A DNA stretch of 64,000 nt, taken from NCBI GenBank assembly GCA_947069175.1, contig CAMTDV010000003.1, positions 43,553,606 through 43,617,605 on the forward strand, written 5' to 3'. Origin of the DNA: Scalesia atractyloides. Its lineage: Eukaryota > Streptophyta > Magnoliopsida > Asterales > Asteraceae. Position 1 is the stretch's first letter. Each line of letters opens with the position of its first letter. The position numbers were made by a program, and so were the translations under genes. This document shows positions 1 to 9,991 of this stretch, one piece after another. The notes under the pieces were generated by a model. That model worked only from the letters and a program-made list of their open reading frames with translations, was not told the DNA's origin and searched no databases.

Positions 1-1749
1 GAGACAAGTAATTTAGATAATAGTTAGGTAATTAAGTGACATGTTCTAAAAACATGAGGGCTGAATGTGATACTTTGGAAAGTGAGAGTTTAAGAATGAA
101 AAAAGTGCAGAAATTGTGGTTATGTATATGTCGACCAGAGGGAGAGAGAGAAGGAAAGAAGAAGAAGACTAAAATCTGAGATTCTAACAAATTGGTGGAC
201 GAAATTGATGCCAATCTTATGCATGTGCCCTAATAAGTGATCCTCTATGCTTGTCTAACAAATGGTAAGTCGAAATTCTTGATTTGATTATTTGTAGAAA
301 GTGGGTCTCAACCCATCCATGAGTCATATGAAAATTTATGTAATTGTGAGTGAGGATCATACCATAGAACATGAATTATGCTTGAAATTGGGTAAATAGA
401 TGATTAAATGTGGAAACCCACTTGAAATGGGGATGTTGTGAATTGTAGTGATGAATTATGTACAAATTAATGTAATGGGTTATGTAGGAAGTTACTTACA
501 ATGAGTATTTGATAGATGAAATTTGATTATGAATGAATGTTATATAAAGTAGTTGAATTTGATGATCTTGATATGAATAAGTGAGGAAATGCATAAGATA
601 CTTGTACTTTAAAATGCTTTGTTAGTGGTATGCACTCCAGGTGTTTGATGAAATGCTTGGGTATTGGTTTTAAGTAATAAAGATGATTTCATATGCATAT
701 AATGGTAACTGATTAGAATTGGTAAAATGATGAGTTGTTAGCTCACAATGTTAATGTAAATGTGAGATGAAAGCATGAGATTGAAGAATGTTGAATGTGA
801 AATTGTAGGTGTGAAGGAAGAAGGTACAAGTCAATCCAGTTTGCAAGCAACGCAAAGCAAAGGTAAGTTCTTCCGAACTTCTTCTTATACTATTACTAGT
901 TCGTTATTTATTCTTTAAGGTATGGAAATGCGAAATGATGAATATAGAAGGAAATTGTTAGATAACGGTATTGTAAAGTATATGCATTGCGCCATTGTAA
1001 ACGGGTCAAAATGAATGGTTAGTAAGGTGATAAAATTATGAACATGATGACTTGTTGTAAACGTTTCAATAAGGATGAAATGTTTGTTGTATGGACCCGT
1101 ATGATCGGGTCAGATGAATTGTGTATTTGGTGTTATAAGAATGAAAACTACAATTACGTTGTAGGCGAAATTGTTACAAGTAAGAAATGTAAGTAGGATG
1201 GACGTTACAACACCAAAACCGTGTTTACGGGTCAATTAAAGTAGTAAAGGAAGGATGAGATATTATTTTATGTTAAAGAGTCATAGTAACGAATGCATTT
1301 GCATTGTGTATGATAGGAAAATCGCAATCTTGATAATGGCGTGCTTGGAACGAACACACCGCATCGTCCTTTACGCGCTTCTGTCTCAAGTTTGATGTAA
1401 ATGGGTCAAACAAATATTTTTGGGATGTGAATGTTGTTTTAAAATACTTTTGTCTTTGTGTGCAAACTTAAACTTTGAATTTATACGATAGTTTAGGCTA
1501 ATGTACCCTTAAGCGTTAGAATGTCGTATTTGGTTTGTAAAAATGGAAGAAGCAGTTTGGTAGAAGTTTCACGTTACATTATGAAAGCTTAAGTCATATG
1601 TCTTTTGTACCTTTCGACGAAATGGGCGTTACATGGTAGTTAAGTACTTATCAATTATCTATGAATGGTTCAACATGATTAATGGCTAGGTCCTGGTTTA
1701 TCACACGCCTCGTGATAAAACCCCGCATGTGTATGTTAAGGGTGTGACA
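1..1749 (+). repeat. Partial Tekay-like gypsy LTR (3' end)
   Basis: A+T-rich sequence without a credible gene. Its last 90 bases (near 1660-1749) match in layout the end of the Tekay-like LTR at 16500-16572: a 'cacacgcctcg' word, a run resembling 'gtaaaacyccgca', then the terminal GGGTGTGACA. The splice-donor-like AAAGGTAAGTTCTTCC near 860 sits where the intact LTR has AAAGGTGAGTTCACGG. No tRNA primer site follows the terminal CA, so this is a solo LTR or a 3' LTR. The left end lies outside the window. The short reading frame at 32-214 (minus) has no recognisable domain. Confidence 0.6.
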
Positions 1750-1783
1750 GGTTGAATAAATGTAATTTTGTATAGCAAATAAT

Positions 1784-2361
1784 TGTCACACCTCGACTCG
1801 CAGCGGAAGCGCACAGGGGAGCAACAAACACATGGCACAAACACATAGTTTATAAAGATATTGTATTACACACTAAACGTTACGTCATTTTATATTAATG
1901 TTTGCACACTAGAGTTTGTCACAAAAGCATTAGTCCACAAGCATCGATCCTTATAGCAAGTATGCATCCATGTATATAATTATCTGCAAGCAAAACTTGG
2001 AACAACAAAACACTAGCATCATTCAGTTTTTCTGTTTACCTGAAAAGTATGTTAAAATTTTGAAAGGTCAACTACAAAAATAGGTGAGTTTCACGGTTTT
2101 TGTTTGTTCTGCAAAGTAAGTTCGAATAGAATTGTGTGTGCATATGTGATGTAATTATACCAAGCCCACAAGTGAAACCTTGACTGTTCACTAGTGCTGT
2201 CGAGGCCCACATCCACCACGTCAACACTTTCCTGCCCCAAATAGCTATGTCTAACACCACATAGCATGGATAAAGTATTGGCATGAATATGTGCAATTGA
2301 AGTATACGTATGTCTATCGCAATCGGGTTCATCAGACCAATAGTACTATTCACAATCCACT
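1784..2361 (-). repeat. Fragment of a gypsy LTR related to the next element
   Basis: It begins TGTCACACCTCGACTCG followed by CAGCGGAAGCGCAC, which parallels the start of the LTRs at 2362 and 33002. Weak similarity continues: 'gttaaaattttgaaaggtca' near 2050 resembles 'gttaagtttgaaaagtcaac' near 2720. In the minus orientation this is the 3' end of an LTR. It stops exactly where the LTR at 2362 begins, so it looks interrupted or cut by that insertion. Bases 1750-1783 between the two opposite-facing LTR ends hold nothing recognisable. Confidence 0.45.
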
Positions 2362-3435
2362 TGTCACACCCTACTTGTAGCGGAAGCGCATGCGCGTGAC
2401 CATGAAAGGTTTTCATAGCCTTCGATAATGTAAAAAAACTATAGGAATAAAATTACGATGCCATTCGATATTTTGTTTGAAATTGAAGCACAAAAGTTTA
2501 AGTGCCAGTTCACAACATTTCCAAAAATATTTAAAGCTTACATCACAACTTAAACAATATATTGTTTTTCTTCTCGTAAATAAACAAAGGGTTTTGGCCC
2601 TTATATTCCTACACGAGGGAGGTATATAAAAGAAAAATCCCTCAAAAGTGGTATCGTTCTCTTGCATCTCCTTGTTCCTTGGCTTTCCGTCATGATATGC
2701 TTATTTTCCTGAAATACATGTTAAGTTTGAAAAGTCAACAATAATGTCGGTGAACTCATGTGTTTTATTCTTGTAGCAAATGAATCTTGAAAAACATTTG
2801 TAAGTGTTGTATTGAAAACCCGTATCCATTGTATGAAATTCGTTGATCAATCAATGTGTAGCAAATACATTAGTATGTGTGCCGACATAAGTAAGCAAAC
2901 AAACCTAGAAGATGATTGTCGTTCCGGTTACTAAGTCAATAGTGTGCCACGACTATTGGGACAAAAAAAGCACTCCAACAGGGTCTCATGGACCAGGAGT
3001 GGAGCTCGCCAAAACTCAATAGATCTACACAGTTTGCACCTCAGTCTATATGTGTGTTTAACGGTTACTCTTGTTCATTTTCCACTTGTGCGCACAAGAT
3101 CTGAGTGATTTGATTCCTTAGCTAACATACCATTGTGTAACATGTATCTCCCGCTAATTTTGAAAACAAAATATATTTGAAATAGGGTACATGAACTCAC
3201 CATTTGCGTCCCGTGCGATCTAGCAATCACTTGTTTCCTTGAATGATACCCGACCTACAAGTACCCTTATTCGTTAAGATACTTAGGTCTCGTTGTTTGA
3301 CCATGTACAAGTTTCTCATAATCAACCTTGTTTTGTTTGTTTGAACTCTTGTTTGGTTTAGACATGTTGGTGATTGATTATCCATATGATTATTTATATA
3401 TTATTTCTATATATATTTGTATCCTTATTGGTGAA

Positions 3436-3684
3436 ATGACTGGGTGTAGCCCCTTGTATGTCCTTGTGTCCCACACGATTTGGTTCATACTTGTCCTTGT
3501 AATATTCGGGGCCTAGACCCTTGTATGCAATCGTGTCCCACGCGATTGTTTTGTATGTGTTGTGAAATATCCGGGGCCTAGCCATTGTATATATTCGTGT
3601 CCCAGACGATTGTTTTGTATTTGTTCATGAAATATCCGGGCCTAGCCCGTTGTATGTATTCGTGTCGCTCACGATTATTTTTTT
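3436..3684. repeat. About 65-bp tandem repeat inside the old LTR
   Basis: Four imperfect copies share the order 'cctagcccttgtatg', 'cgtgtccca', 'acgattgttttgta', 'tgaaatatccggg'. The 'cctag' anchors fall near 3445, 3511, 3576 and 3640. The right-hand LTR copy is cut off before this point, so it cannot be tested there. Confidence 0.75.
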
Positions 3685-4303
3685 AGTGAAACAATATATA
3701 TATTCTTTATCCCAAAATATGTTCTTATATTGTATGTCATGTTTTCACTAACTCATTTGTTAACACAAGATATATTTATTCTTAAAAATAAATATATTGT
3801 TGCTTATCAATGTTTGTTAAAAAGAATATTTTTGACATTGATTTGTATCTGTATAGATGTACGTATAATTGTTTGTATATTAGCCTAATTCCTGTATTTG
3901 TTGTGTATCCATACGTAAACGTGTACCAAAGTATATATATACACTTTATTTCTATATTCTTGAATAGGTACTTGTATCGTATTTGTACGTATACGTATAT
4001 ACATGTATGATACTTGTAACCTTGTATTCTACTAAGTGAGTTATGGTATAAGTAGACATGTAGACATACATATATGTATACATTTATACTTGTATTACTT
4101 GGGATATTTCAACACTTAGTACTTTGTTAATTTTTCCGATATTATATATCTTTGTGAAATATATCTTTGATACTTGTTAAAAATAATATATTTTTAAGAT
4201 CAGTTTGTAAAATATATACTTCTCATACTTTAATGAAAATATACATTTTCGATACTTTTCCAAAACTAAGTAATTTATCGAGCCTTGTTACTATATTTTG
4301 TCG

Positions 4304-4308
<5 letters not shown>

Positions 4309-4348
<40 letters not shown>

Positions 4349-4566
4349 TACATATATACTTTGTTATATTTTCTTGTGTACATTATACTTGGTGTATTTT
4401 TGGGTGGGTATTTAGTTAGATATACATTCCTACATCTTCTACTAAATACACATAACACATAAATATATGCACAAATAGGTGGTTGTCTATATATGTATAT
4501 ATATGTGTATATATATGTGTATATATATACGTATATGTATATATATATATATGTATCTGTATATAT
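4309..4566. repeat. (TA)n microsatellites at the Copia-A insertion site
   Basis: A pure (TA)n tract covers about 4309-4346. A mixed TATA/TGTA/TACGTA tract covers about 4487-4566 and runs straight into the start of Copia-A. The tract resumes at 25549 on the other side of that element, as expected for insertion into a TA-rich site. Reading frames here translate to YIYIYI-like low-complexity strings and are not genes. Confidence 0.9.
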
Positions 4567-5020
4567 TGTAGGTCCCCTAATTCGTATGGATATTCACAGA
4601 ATCTTCTATCCAATCTAGAGTGCGGAATCCCCTTTATCAGATTTCACAGAAAACGAACAAGAACAACAATCACTATAAACCCAATCTTTATTGATTATCT
4701 ATCACAATGATTATAATCAATCTAGACCATAAGAATTCTCTCTCAACTCTATCTGAAGTGATCAACTGAGCAACCTTAACCCTAATGCAAAACTCTCCTT
4801 ATATAGAGATAAGTTTGCAACTGGGCTAGGGTTTCACCACGTGGGCTGCAAATTGCTCTAGGCCCAATTCACCTACCACGCACTAAAAAATGTGTTTGGT
4901 TTAGCCCAATCACCTCTAATCAACTACTACAATACTAAACCCACTAACTATTTATCGTTTTACTAATTAGAAGATATCCAAAGACCAAATCTAAGCTGTT
5001 GTCACAAATATGCACCTACA
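4567..5020 (-). repeat. Copia-A 3' LTR (left copy)
   Basis: It is 454 bp, bounded by TGTAGGTCCCC on the left and GCACCTACA on the right. In element orientation it starts TGTAGGTGCATA and ends GGGACCTACA. It is followed by 'aactcccctt', the complement of a polypurine tract. It aligns through its full length with 13672-13884 joined to 25309-25548. Confidence 0.9.
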
Positions 5021-5030
5021 AACTCCCCTT
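5021..5030 (-). other. Copia-A polypurine tract
   Basis: On the minus strand this reads AAGGGGAGTT directly before the 3' LTR, the position of the plus-strand DNA primer in LTR retrotransposons. Confidence 0.75.
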
Positions 5031-5823
5031 GACAATAGCTTCATAAAACAATTTGTCTTCAGTTATCTTGCAATCTTCAACGTCTTTGAAAATCGTTGGT
5101 CTTTGGATAGCTTCAGCTTTAATAGCTTCTGTCAGCAACAGACCCCCCTAAGATGATGCACCCAATCACCAAATCTTCTAAATCGTTAGCGTTTGAGTAA
5201 ATTCCAGTTTAGCACTTGCATAGCAATCTTCAAATTCTTCAACTTTGTCTGCAATGTAGAAAGGAGGTTCTACCATGCATCCAAGCAAACTCCTCTTCAC
5301 CAAACTTCACAGCAACATACTGCTACAATCTGTATACTATAAAACAAACATCTCGAGAAACCATAAGAATTTTTCAACACAAGTTAACAAATTATTATTA
5401 TTCAAGAGATACTAAAACTGTATCACAGATTAAGCACTTCTCTACTCAAACCACACACTTAAAATTTTTAAGCACACTGAACCTGCAAGATGTTAAAATT
5501 TTGAACTCATCTTCTAACACCGTCTCCCCCTATTAGTAACAACTCCTCCAAGAACAACCATATTCCTTACGCTAAGAATTTACAAGAAAAAGATCTTTTT
5601 GGATTTTTATATTTTCTGAAAGCAAATAAATAATGAAATTAGAAACACTCTGTTTTTGTGAGAATCACCAGGAAGAAGATCATATCAGCAACATAAAATT
5701 GATTTCACACTATTAGATAATTCTATATGAATATGCATGAAAAGCAGTTCAAGACGATTACTAGTATTGTTTATCCACTTAAACAAAATACATGAACATT
5801 TCAAGTACCATTACCTAGTGATA
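5031..5823. other. Copia-A distal 3' noncoding region
   Basis: A+T-rich sequence between the polypurine tract and the conserved block. It contains only short frames with no known domain; the 106-codon frame at 5216-5536 is low-complexity and on the wrong strand for the element. Copia-A has no third ORF here, unlike Copia-B. Confidence 0.6.
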
Positions 5824-6390
5824 TGTTAAGATAATTTTATACTGATATACTAGTGTGTCCCATTTCAAGACATACCCCCACGATCAAGGTATGCACAAGA
5901 TTCCTCATAGTAGGTGAGTATACCAAAATTCATCCTTTTGACTTACAACGTTAGATAATTGGTAATCAGGTCAGTACTTCCATATAGCAAAGAGACCAAT
6001 ATCCAACGAGGGTTAGGGCAAAACCAAATTTCGGTATGATTAATGCAATTTTCACGTTTGAATGACTCTCTAGGAGAGCTTCTTCAATTTCTGGGATTTG
6101 GCATTTTAGCTCTTTTAAGATATCCTGGTTGTGCCTAGGTCAGCATATATCTTGATGCAGCAGAAGGACAACCTTGATACCCCGGATGAAATAACGATAT
6201 AGAGACCTAAAACCTCGGATTTTGGCAATCTATCAACGCAAGATTTAAGGTTATAAAACCATATGCCACTGATATGTTACCCACTCATACATAGTTCGTT
6301 ATGTTTATAGCACCAAGGTAAGTTGATTATTTCATGCCTTTGCCTACTAGTACATCATATGATGAAGCTACTATCACACTTAAGCAATTT
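5824..6390 (-). other. Conserved noncoding block downstream of pol (Copia-A)
   Basis: About 470 bases align by eye with 51843-52310 of Copia-B despite much greater divergence elsewhere. Shared words in order include 'gacatacccc', 'gatcaaggta', 'gtaggtgagtatacc', 'agagaccaata', 'acgagggttagg', 'gtgcctaggtc', 'gcatata', 'cagaagg', 'tatctatcaacgca' and 'gttcgttatgtttata'. No reading frame is conserved. In element orientation the first shared word is purine-rich (GGGGGTATGTC). Bases 6391-6543, between this block and pol, are A+T-rich and unremarkable. Confidence 0.7.
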
Positions 6391-6543
6391 AATTTTAATT
6401 TCAGTGTGACAGTCTAACTTGCTGATATAATATCATTTCTTCTTTTCCACATAGTGAAAACTCATTATTTTATTTTCCATTTTTTATGTTTTTGATTTTT
6501 GAAAAACAGTAAATTTATTTACAAAAATTTTATGGAAAACGGG

Positions 6544-7968
6544 TTATTCTGGATTCCTCATCCCGTTGAGTTCGACTAAATGTTCAAAACGAGCCCTGTC
6601 AAATGCTTTTGTGTAAAGATCTGCCAAGTTATCTAATGTGTCGACTCGATGCAGTTCAATCAATTTCTTTTCAGCACAATCCCGTATAAAATGATGACGA
6701 ATGTCAATATGCTTTGTGCGACTGTGTTTTACGGGATTGTTGGTGATTGAAATAGTGGCATTATTGTCTATCATAATAGGAGTACGAGTGAAATTCAAAC
6801 CGTAATCGCGCATCTTCTGTTGGATCCAGAGAACCTGAGAGCAATAGCTATCCGCATCAATATATTCAGCTTTAAACGTCGAGGTAAACACGCAAGACTG
6901 CTCCTTGCATTGCCATGACACAATCCTCCCTCCTAAGAACTGACAACCACTTGTGGTAGACTTTCTTGTTGATTTGCATCCTCCAAAGTCCGAATCCGTG
7001 AAAGCAACAAACTTCAAATCACTAGCAGCTGGATACCATAACCCAAGTTTCGGTTTCCCCTTCAAGTAACGAAGAATCCGCTTCACCGCTTTCATGTGTG
7101 ACTCCTTTGGATTCGCTTGATATTTGGCACAAAGACACACTACGAACATGATGTCTGGTCTTGAAGCAGTCAAGTACATTAGAGAACCAATCATTGCTCT
7201 GTATAGAGTTGGATCAACATCCTCCACACTGTCATGATCTGGACCAAGATTGTGATTCTCGCAAATAGGTGTGTTGAAAGTAGCGTAATCCTCCATTTTG
7301 AAATGAGACAAAATGTCATACACATACTTCGTCTGATGTATAAACATCCCATCCTTCTTATGTTCAATTTGTAAACCCAAAAAGTAGGACAGTTTACCCA
7401 TCGCACTCATTTCAAAATTACTCTTCATTACCTCCTCGAATTCATGACACATGTACTCATCCGATGACCCAAAAATGATGTCATCTATGTATACCTGTAC
7501 CAGCAGAAAGTCTTCCTTCTTCCTTTTAATGAAAAGTGTACTGTCAATCTGACCTCCTTCAAAACCATTCTTTAACAAATGTGCAGACAGGGCCTCATAC
7601 CATGCCCTAGGTGCCTGATGCAAACCATACAATGCCTTATCAAGTCGATAGACTCGATCTGGATAATCTGGATCAGTAAACCCATCTGGTTGTGAGACAT
7701 ACACCACTTCTTGGACTTTCCCGTAAAGAAATGCACTCTTCACGTCAAGTTGGTAAACCTTGAAGCCCTTGAATGAAGCAAAAGCTAGTAACAAACGAAT
7801 TGCTTCCAACCTTGCTACTAGTGCAAACACTTCATTATAATAAATCACCTCCTGATTATTGAACCCTTTCACCACTAACCGAGCCTTATTCCATATCACG
7901 ATCCCTCGGTGGTCTTTCTTGCACTTAAACACCCACTTAGTGTCTATTTCCTTCTCTCCTTCAGGCAA
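6544..7968 (-). CDS. Copia-A reverse transcriptase and RNase H
   Basis: The frame is 474 residues. RT motifs are in order: a KWVFKCKKD start, KARLVVKGF (29-36), QLDVKSAFLYG (73-83), the catalytic YIDD at 160-163, SYFLGLQ, and SLMYLTASRPDIM. The RNase H part is C-terminal, with FTDSDFGG, a KAEYI acidic site and SRTKHIDIRHHFIRD. It is the last part of the copia polyprotein and would act in virus-like particles copying element RNA into DNA. The annotated start is only the first Met: homologous sequence continues upstream past two stops (7978-7980 and 8002-8004), both looking like CAG to TAG changes. The catalytic core looks intact, but it cannot be made as part of the polyprotein. Confidence 0.9.
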   Translation of the reverse strand: MPEGEKEIDTKWVFKCKKDHRGIVIWNKARLVVKGFNNQEVIYYNEVFALVARLEAIRLLLAFASFKGFKVYQLDVKSAFLYGKVQEVVYVSQPDGFTDPDYPDRVYRLDKALYGLHQAPRAWYEALSAHLLKNGFEGGQIDSTLFIKRKKEDFLLVQVYIDDIIFGSSDEYMCHEFEEVMKSNFEMSAMGKLSYFLGLQIEHKKDGMFIHQTKYVYDILSHFKMEDYATFNTPICENHNLGPDHDSVEDVDPTLYRAMIGSLMYLTASRPDIMFVVCLCAKYQANPKESHMKAVKRILRYLKGKPKLGLWYPAASDLKFVAFTDSDFGGCKSTRKSTTSGCQFLGGRIVSWQCKEQSCVFTSTFKAEYIDADSYCSQVLWIQQKMRDYGLNFTRTPIMIDNNATISITNNPVKHSRTKHIDIRHHFIRDCAEKKLIELHRVDTLDNLADLYTKAFDRARFEHLVELNGMRNPE

Positions 7969-8478
7969 GTCAACTAGCTACCAAACATTCAACTTCTTAA
8001 ACTAAGCTAGTTCCTCTTGCATTGCTTCAACCCAACAATTATCTTTTAGAGCCATGTGAACATTCTTCGGCTCCTCTTGGGAAATAAAGCAGCTATACAA
8101 ACACCATTTAACATCCCAGTCTTCTGAATCGTAGTAAATAAACAGGAACCTTCGATCACACCTCTTCTTGTCTGAATACCTGCAGCAGCATCACCTATAA
8201 TGTTCTCAACTAGATGATCTCTGTTTGCGCATGTAGTAGCAATGGTGTCAACAACTAAATTATCTCCTAGATTAGATCCAATCTCCCCCGAATGTTCTTA
8301 TTTGCAAACGTATTAGTAAAGTCCTCCCCCTGAATAGATTCAGACTCACTATCACTTGAGTCCTCTGGAGCTGCACTAGAAGAAGTTTCTGGAGCATCTG
8401 TCATTGATATACTCGATCTAGGCATGAAGTCACACTCTCCATCTTCACTAATCACAGATTGGATCACTTGAGACTCAT
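7969..8478 (-). pseudogene. Copia-A integrase-to-RT linker (broken)
   Basis: Minus-strand text just upstream of the RT frame still reads as the usual copia 'EAMQEELxxFKKLNVW' lead-in, interrupted by TAG at 7978-7980 and 8002-8004. Further upstream, 8267-8467 is a Ser/Asp/Glu-rich 66-residue frame (SSDSESES), typical of the variable linker between integrase and RT. No enzyme domain is expected. Confidence 0.7.
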
Positions 8479-9363
8479 CTACATTGGAAAAATCAGGAAT
8501 ATTAAATGATTTAAAAACACTATCATAATCATATAGTATAGGAGGACCACTCGTTGATTGTTGAGGTGATAACTAGTGATTTCCATGTTAAACACCACCT
8601 CAATTTTACCAGATTTTAGATTAAAAACCCTTTTATTATGTGTTCCAGGCATATAGCCTAGAAAGTAACCCTCATCAGCTACCTCACCGAATTTTTGCTT
8701 ACCTTTCTTTCGCACAATGGTACGGGGTAATCCAAATGGTTCAAAGCCTTTTAAGTTTGGTTTTTGGTTAAACAATAGTTCGTGACATGTTTTGTTAAAC
8801 CGTTTAACCGTCAAAACTTTGTTCAGGGCATAACAAGCTTCGTTCACAGCTTCTCCCCAGAAAAGAACTAGAAGCTTTGAATCAGATAGCATAGTCCTTG
8901 CGGCTTCAATCAACGTCATGTTTTTCCTCTTAGCGACTCCATTATGTTGAGGTGTATAAGGAGCAGAAAATTGATGTTCAATTCCTTTGCGAAGACAATA
9001 GGGATCCAGAATCTGATTCTTGAACTCCGTGCCATTATCACTCCTTATCCTCTTGATCCATGCATCATGGACCTTTTCCAATTTTGTAAAAAGATCTATT
9101 AGCAACTCTGCTGTCTCATCTTTTGTACCTAAAAAGAAAACCCATGAATATCGTGAATAATCATTTGTGACGACCAAACAATAGTATTTTCCACCTATGC
9201 TCCTTATATTCACCAGACCGAATAGAGCCATATGAAGTAATTTATAAGGGGCATTTATGGAATTTACTGTTTTGGACTTGTGAGGTTTCTTATGTTGTTT
9301 TCCCTTTTGACATGGAAGACATTTATCTTTCACGCGAAACCTCTGCACTGCCACCCCTTCCAC
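8479..9363 (-). pseudogene. Copia-A integrase core, first catalytic Asp lost
   Basis: The frame is 294 residues. It starts in the tail of the zinc-binding region (CLPCQKGKQHK), then the DDE core: LLHMALFGLVN, DYSRYSWVFFL, IRSDNGTEF with the second Asp, SAPYTPQHNGVAKRKN, and LIEAARTML with the Glu. In copia integrases the first motif is HxDLFGP; here the Asp codon reads GCT (Ala), at about 9226. That should abolish strand transfer. The C-terminal part (GYFLGYMPGTHNKRVFN) is present. The frame overlaps the protease/pre-integrase frame at 9363, indicating a frameshift there. Confidence 0.88.
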
Positions 9364-9946
9364 TAAACCTTTTTAATAATATAATTCATTTTTCGGTAGT
9401 GGATGTGAGCCATGCGTCTGTGCCACAACAATGACTCAACCTCAATTGCTTTTGACAGTAAACACGCCACAACAGTGGAAGAATCCTTAGCACCCATGTC
9501 CATGACATAAGTGTAGTTTCTCCTTGGCGCTCTCATCACTATCCAATCATCCGGTATCACCAAACCAGGTTTCAACACCAAAGCTTCAGACTTAGTAAAG
9601 TGGACTGAGTAACCCTTGTCGCAGACTAAGACACGCTTATCAGATTGTGTTTCAGTTGCTCATAGTTCACTTTTTCCAATGTGATCTTCCCGTTGGTCAC
9701 CTTTCCTCGACCTGTAATGTGCCCTCCTTTAGAACCTGCAAAATTCACATAACCTGCATCTATATTCTCAAACTCAGTCAACAACCTCGCATCCCCCATC
9801 ATGTGCTTGGAGTAGCCACTATCAACATACCACAAGTTGATAATCCTCCTTAGCAGCTCCTGCACAGCCCAACAAAAATTAGTTAGATTGGGGGACCCAA
9901 GCCTTAATGGACTTGGGTGTTCCAGATTCATCAGCCACCGGAACAT
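9363..9946 (-). pseudogene. Copia-A protease and pre-integrase region
   Basis: The segment 9626-9946 holds the aspartic protease: LWYVDSGYSKHMMGD with the DSG site, then FAGSKGGHITGRG and LISVS. The segment 9363-9581 holds the GAG-pre-integrase motif: VLKPGLVIPDDW, then LWHRRMAHIHYRKMN, matching the usual LWHRRLGHxNxxxL with some changes. Both frames must be joined with each other and with the integrase by frameshifts, so the polyprotein is broken. Confidence 0.85.
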
Positions 9947-9991
9947 TCATCCAATACCCATCACTCCTAACAGGAGTCTTGGATCTCAACC

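Noticed and set aside
4416..4710. Tyr/Ile-rich frames on both strands
   Set aside because: Products of TA/TG microsatellite; no gene.
5216..5536. A 106-codon plus-strand frame
   Set aside because: Opposite to the element, no domain, inside the Copia-A 3' noncoding region.
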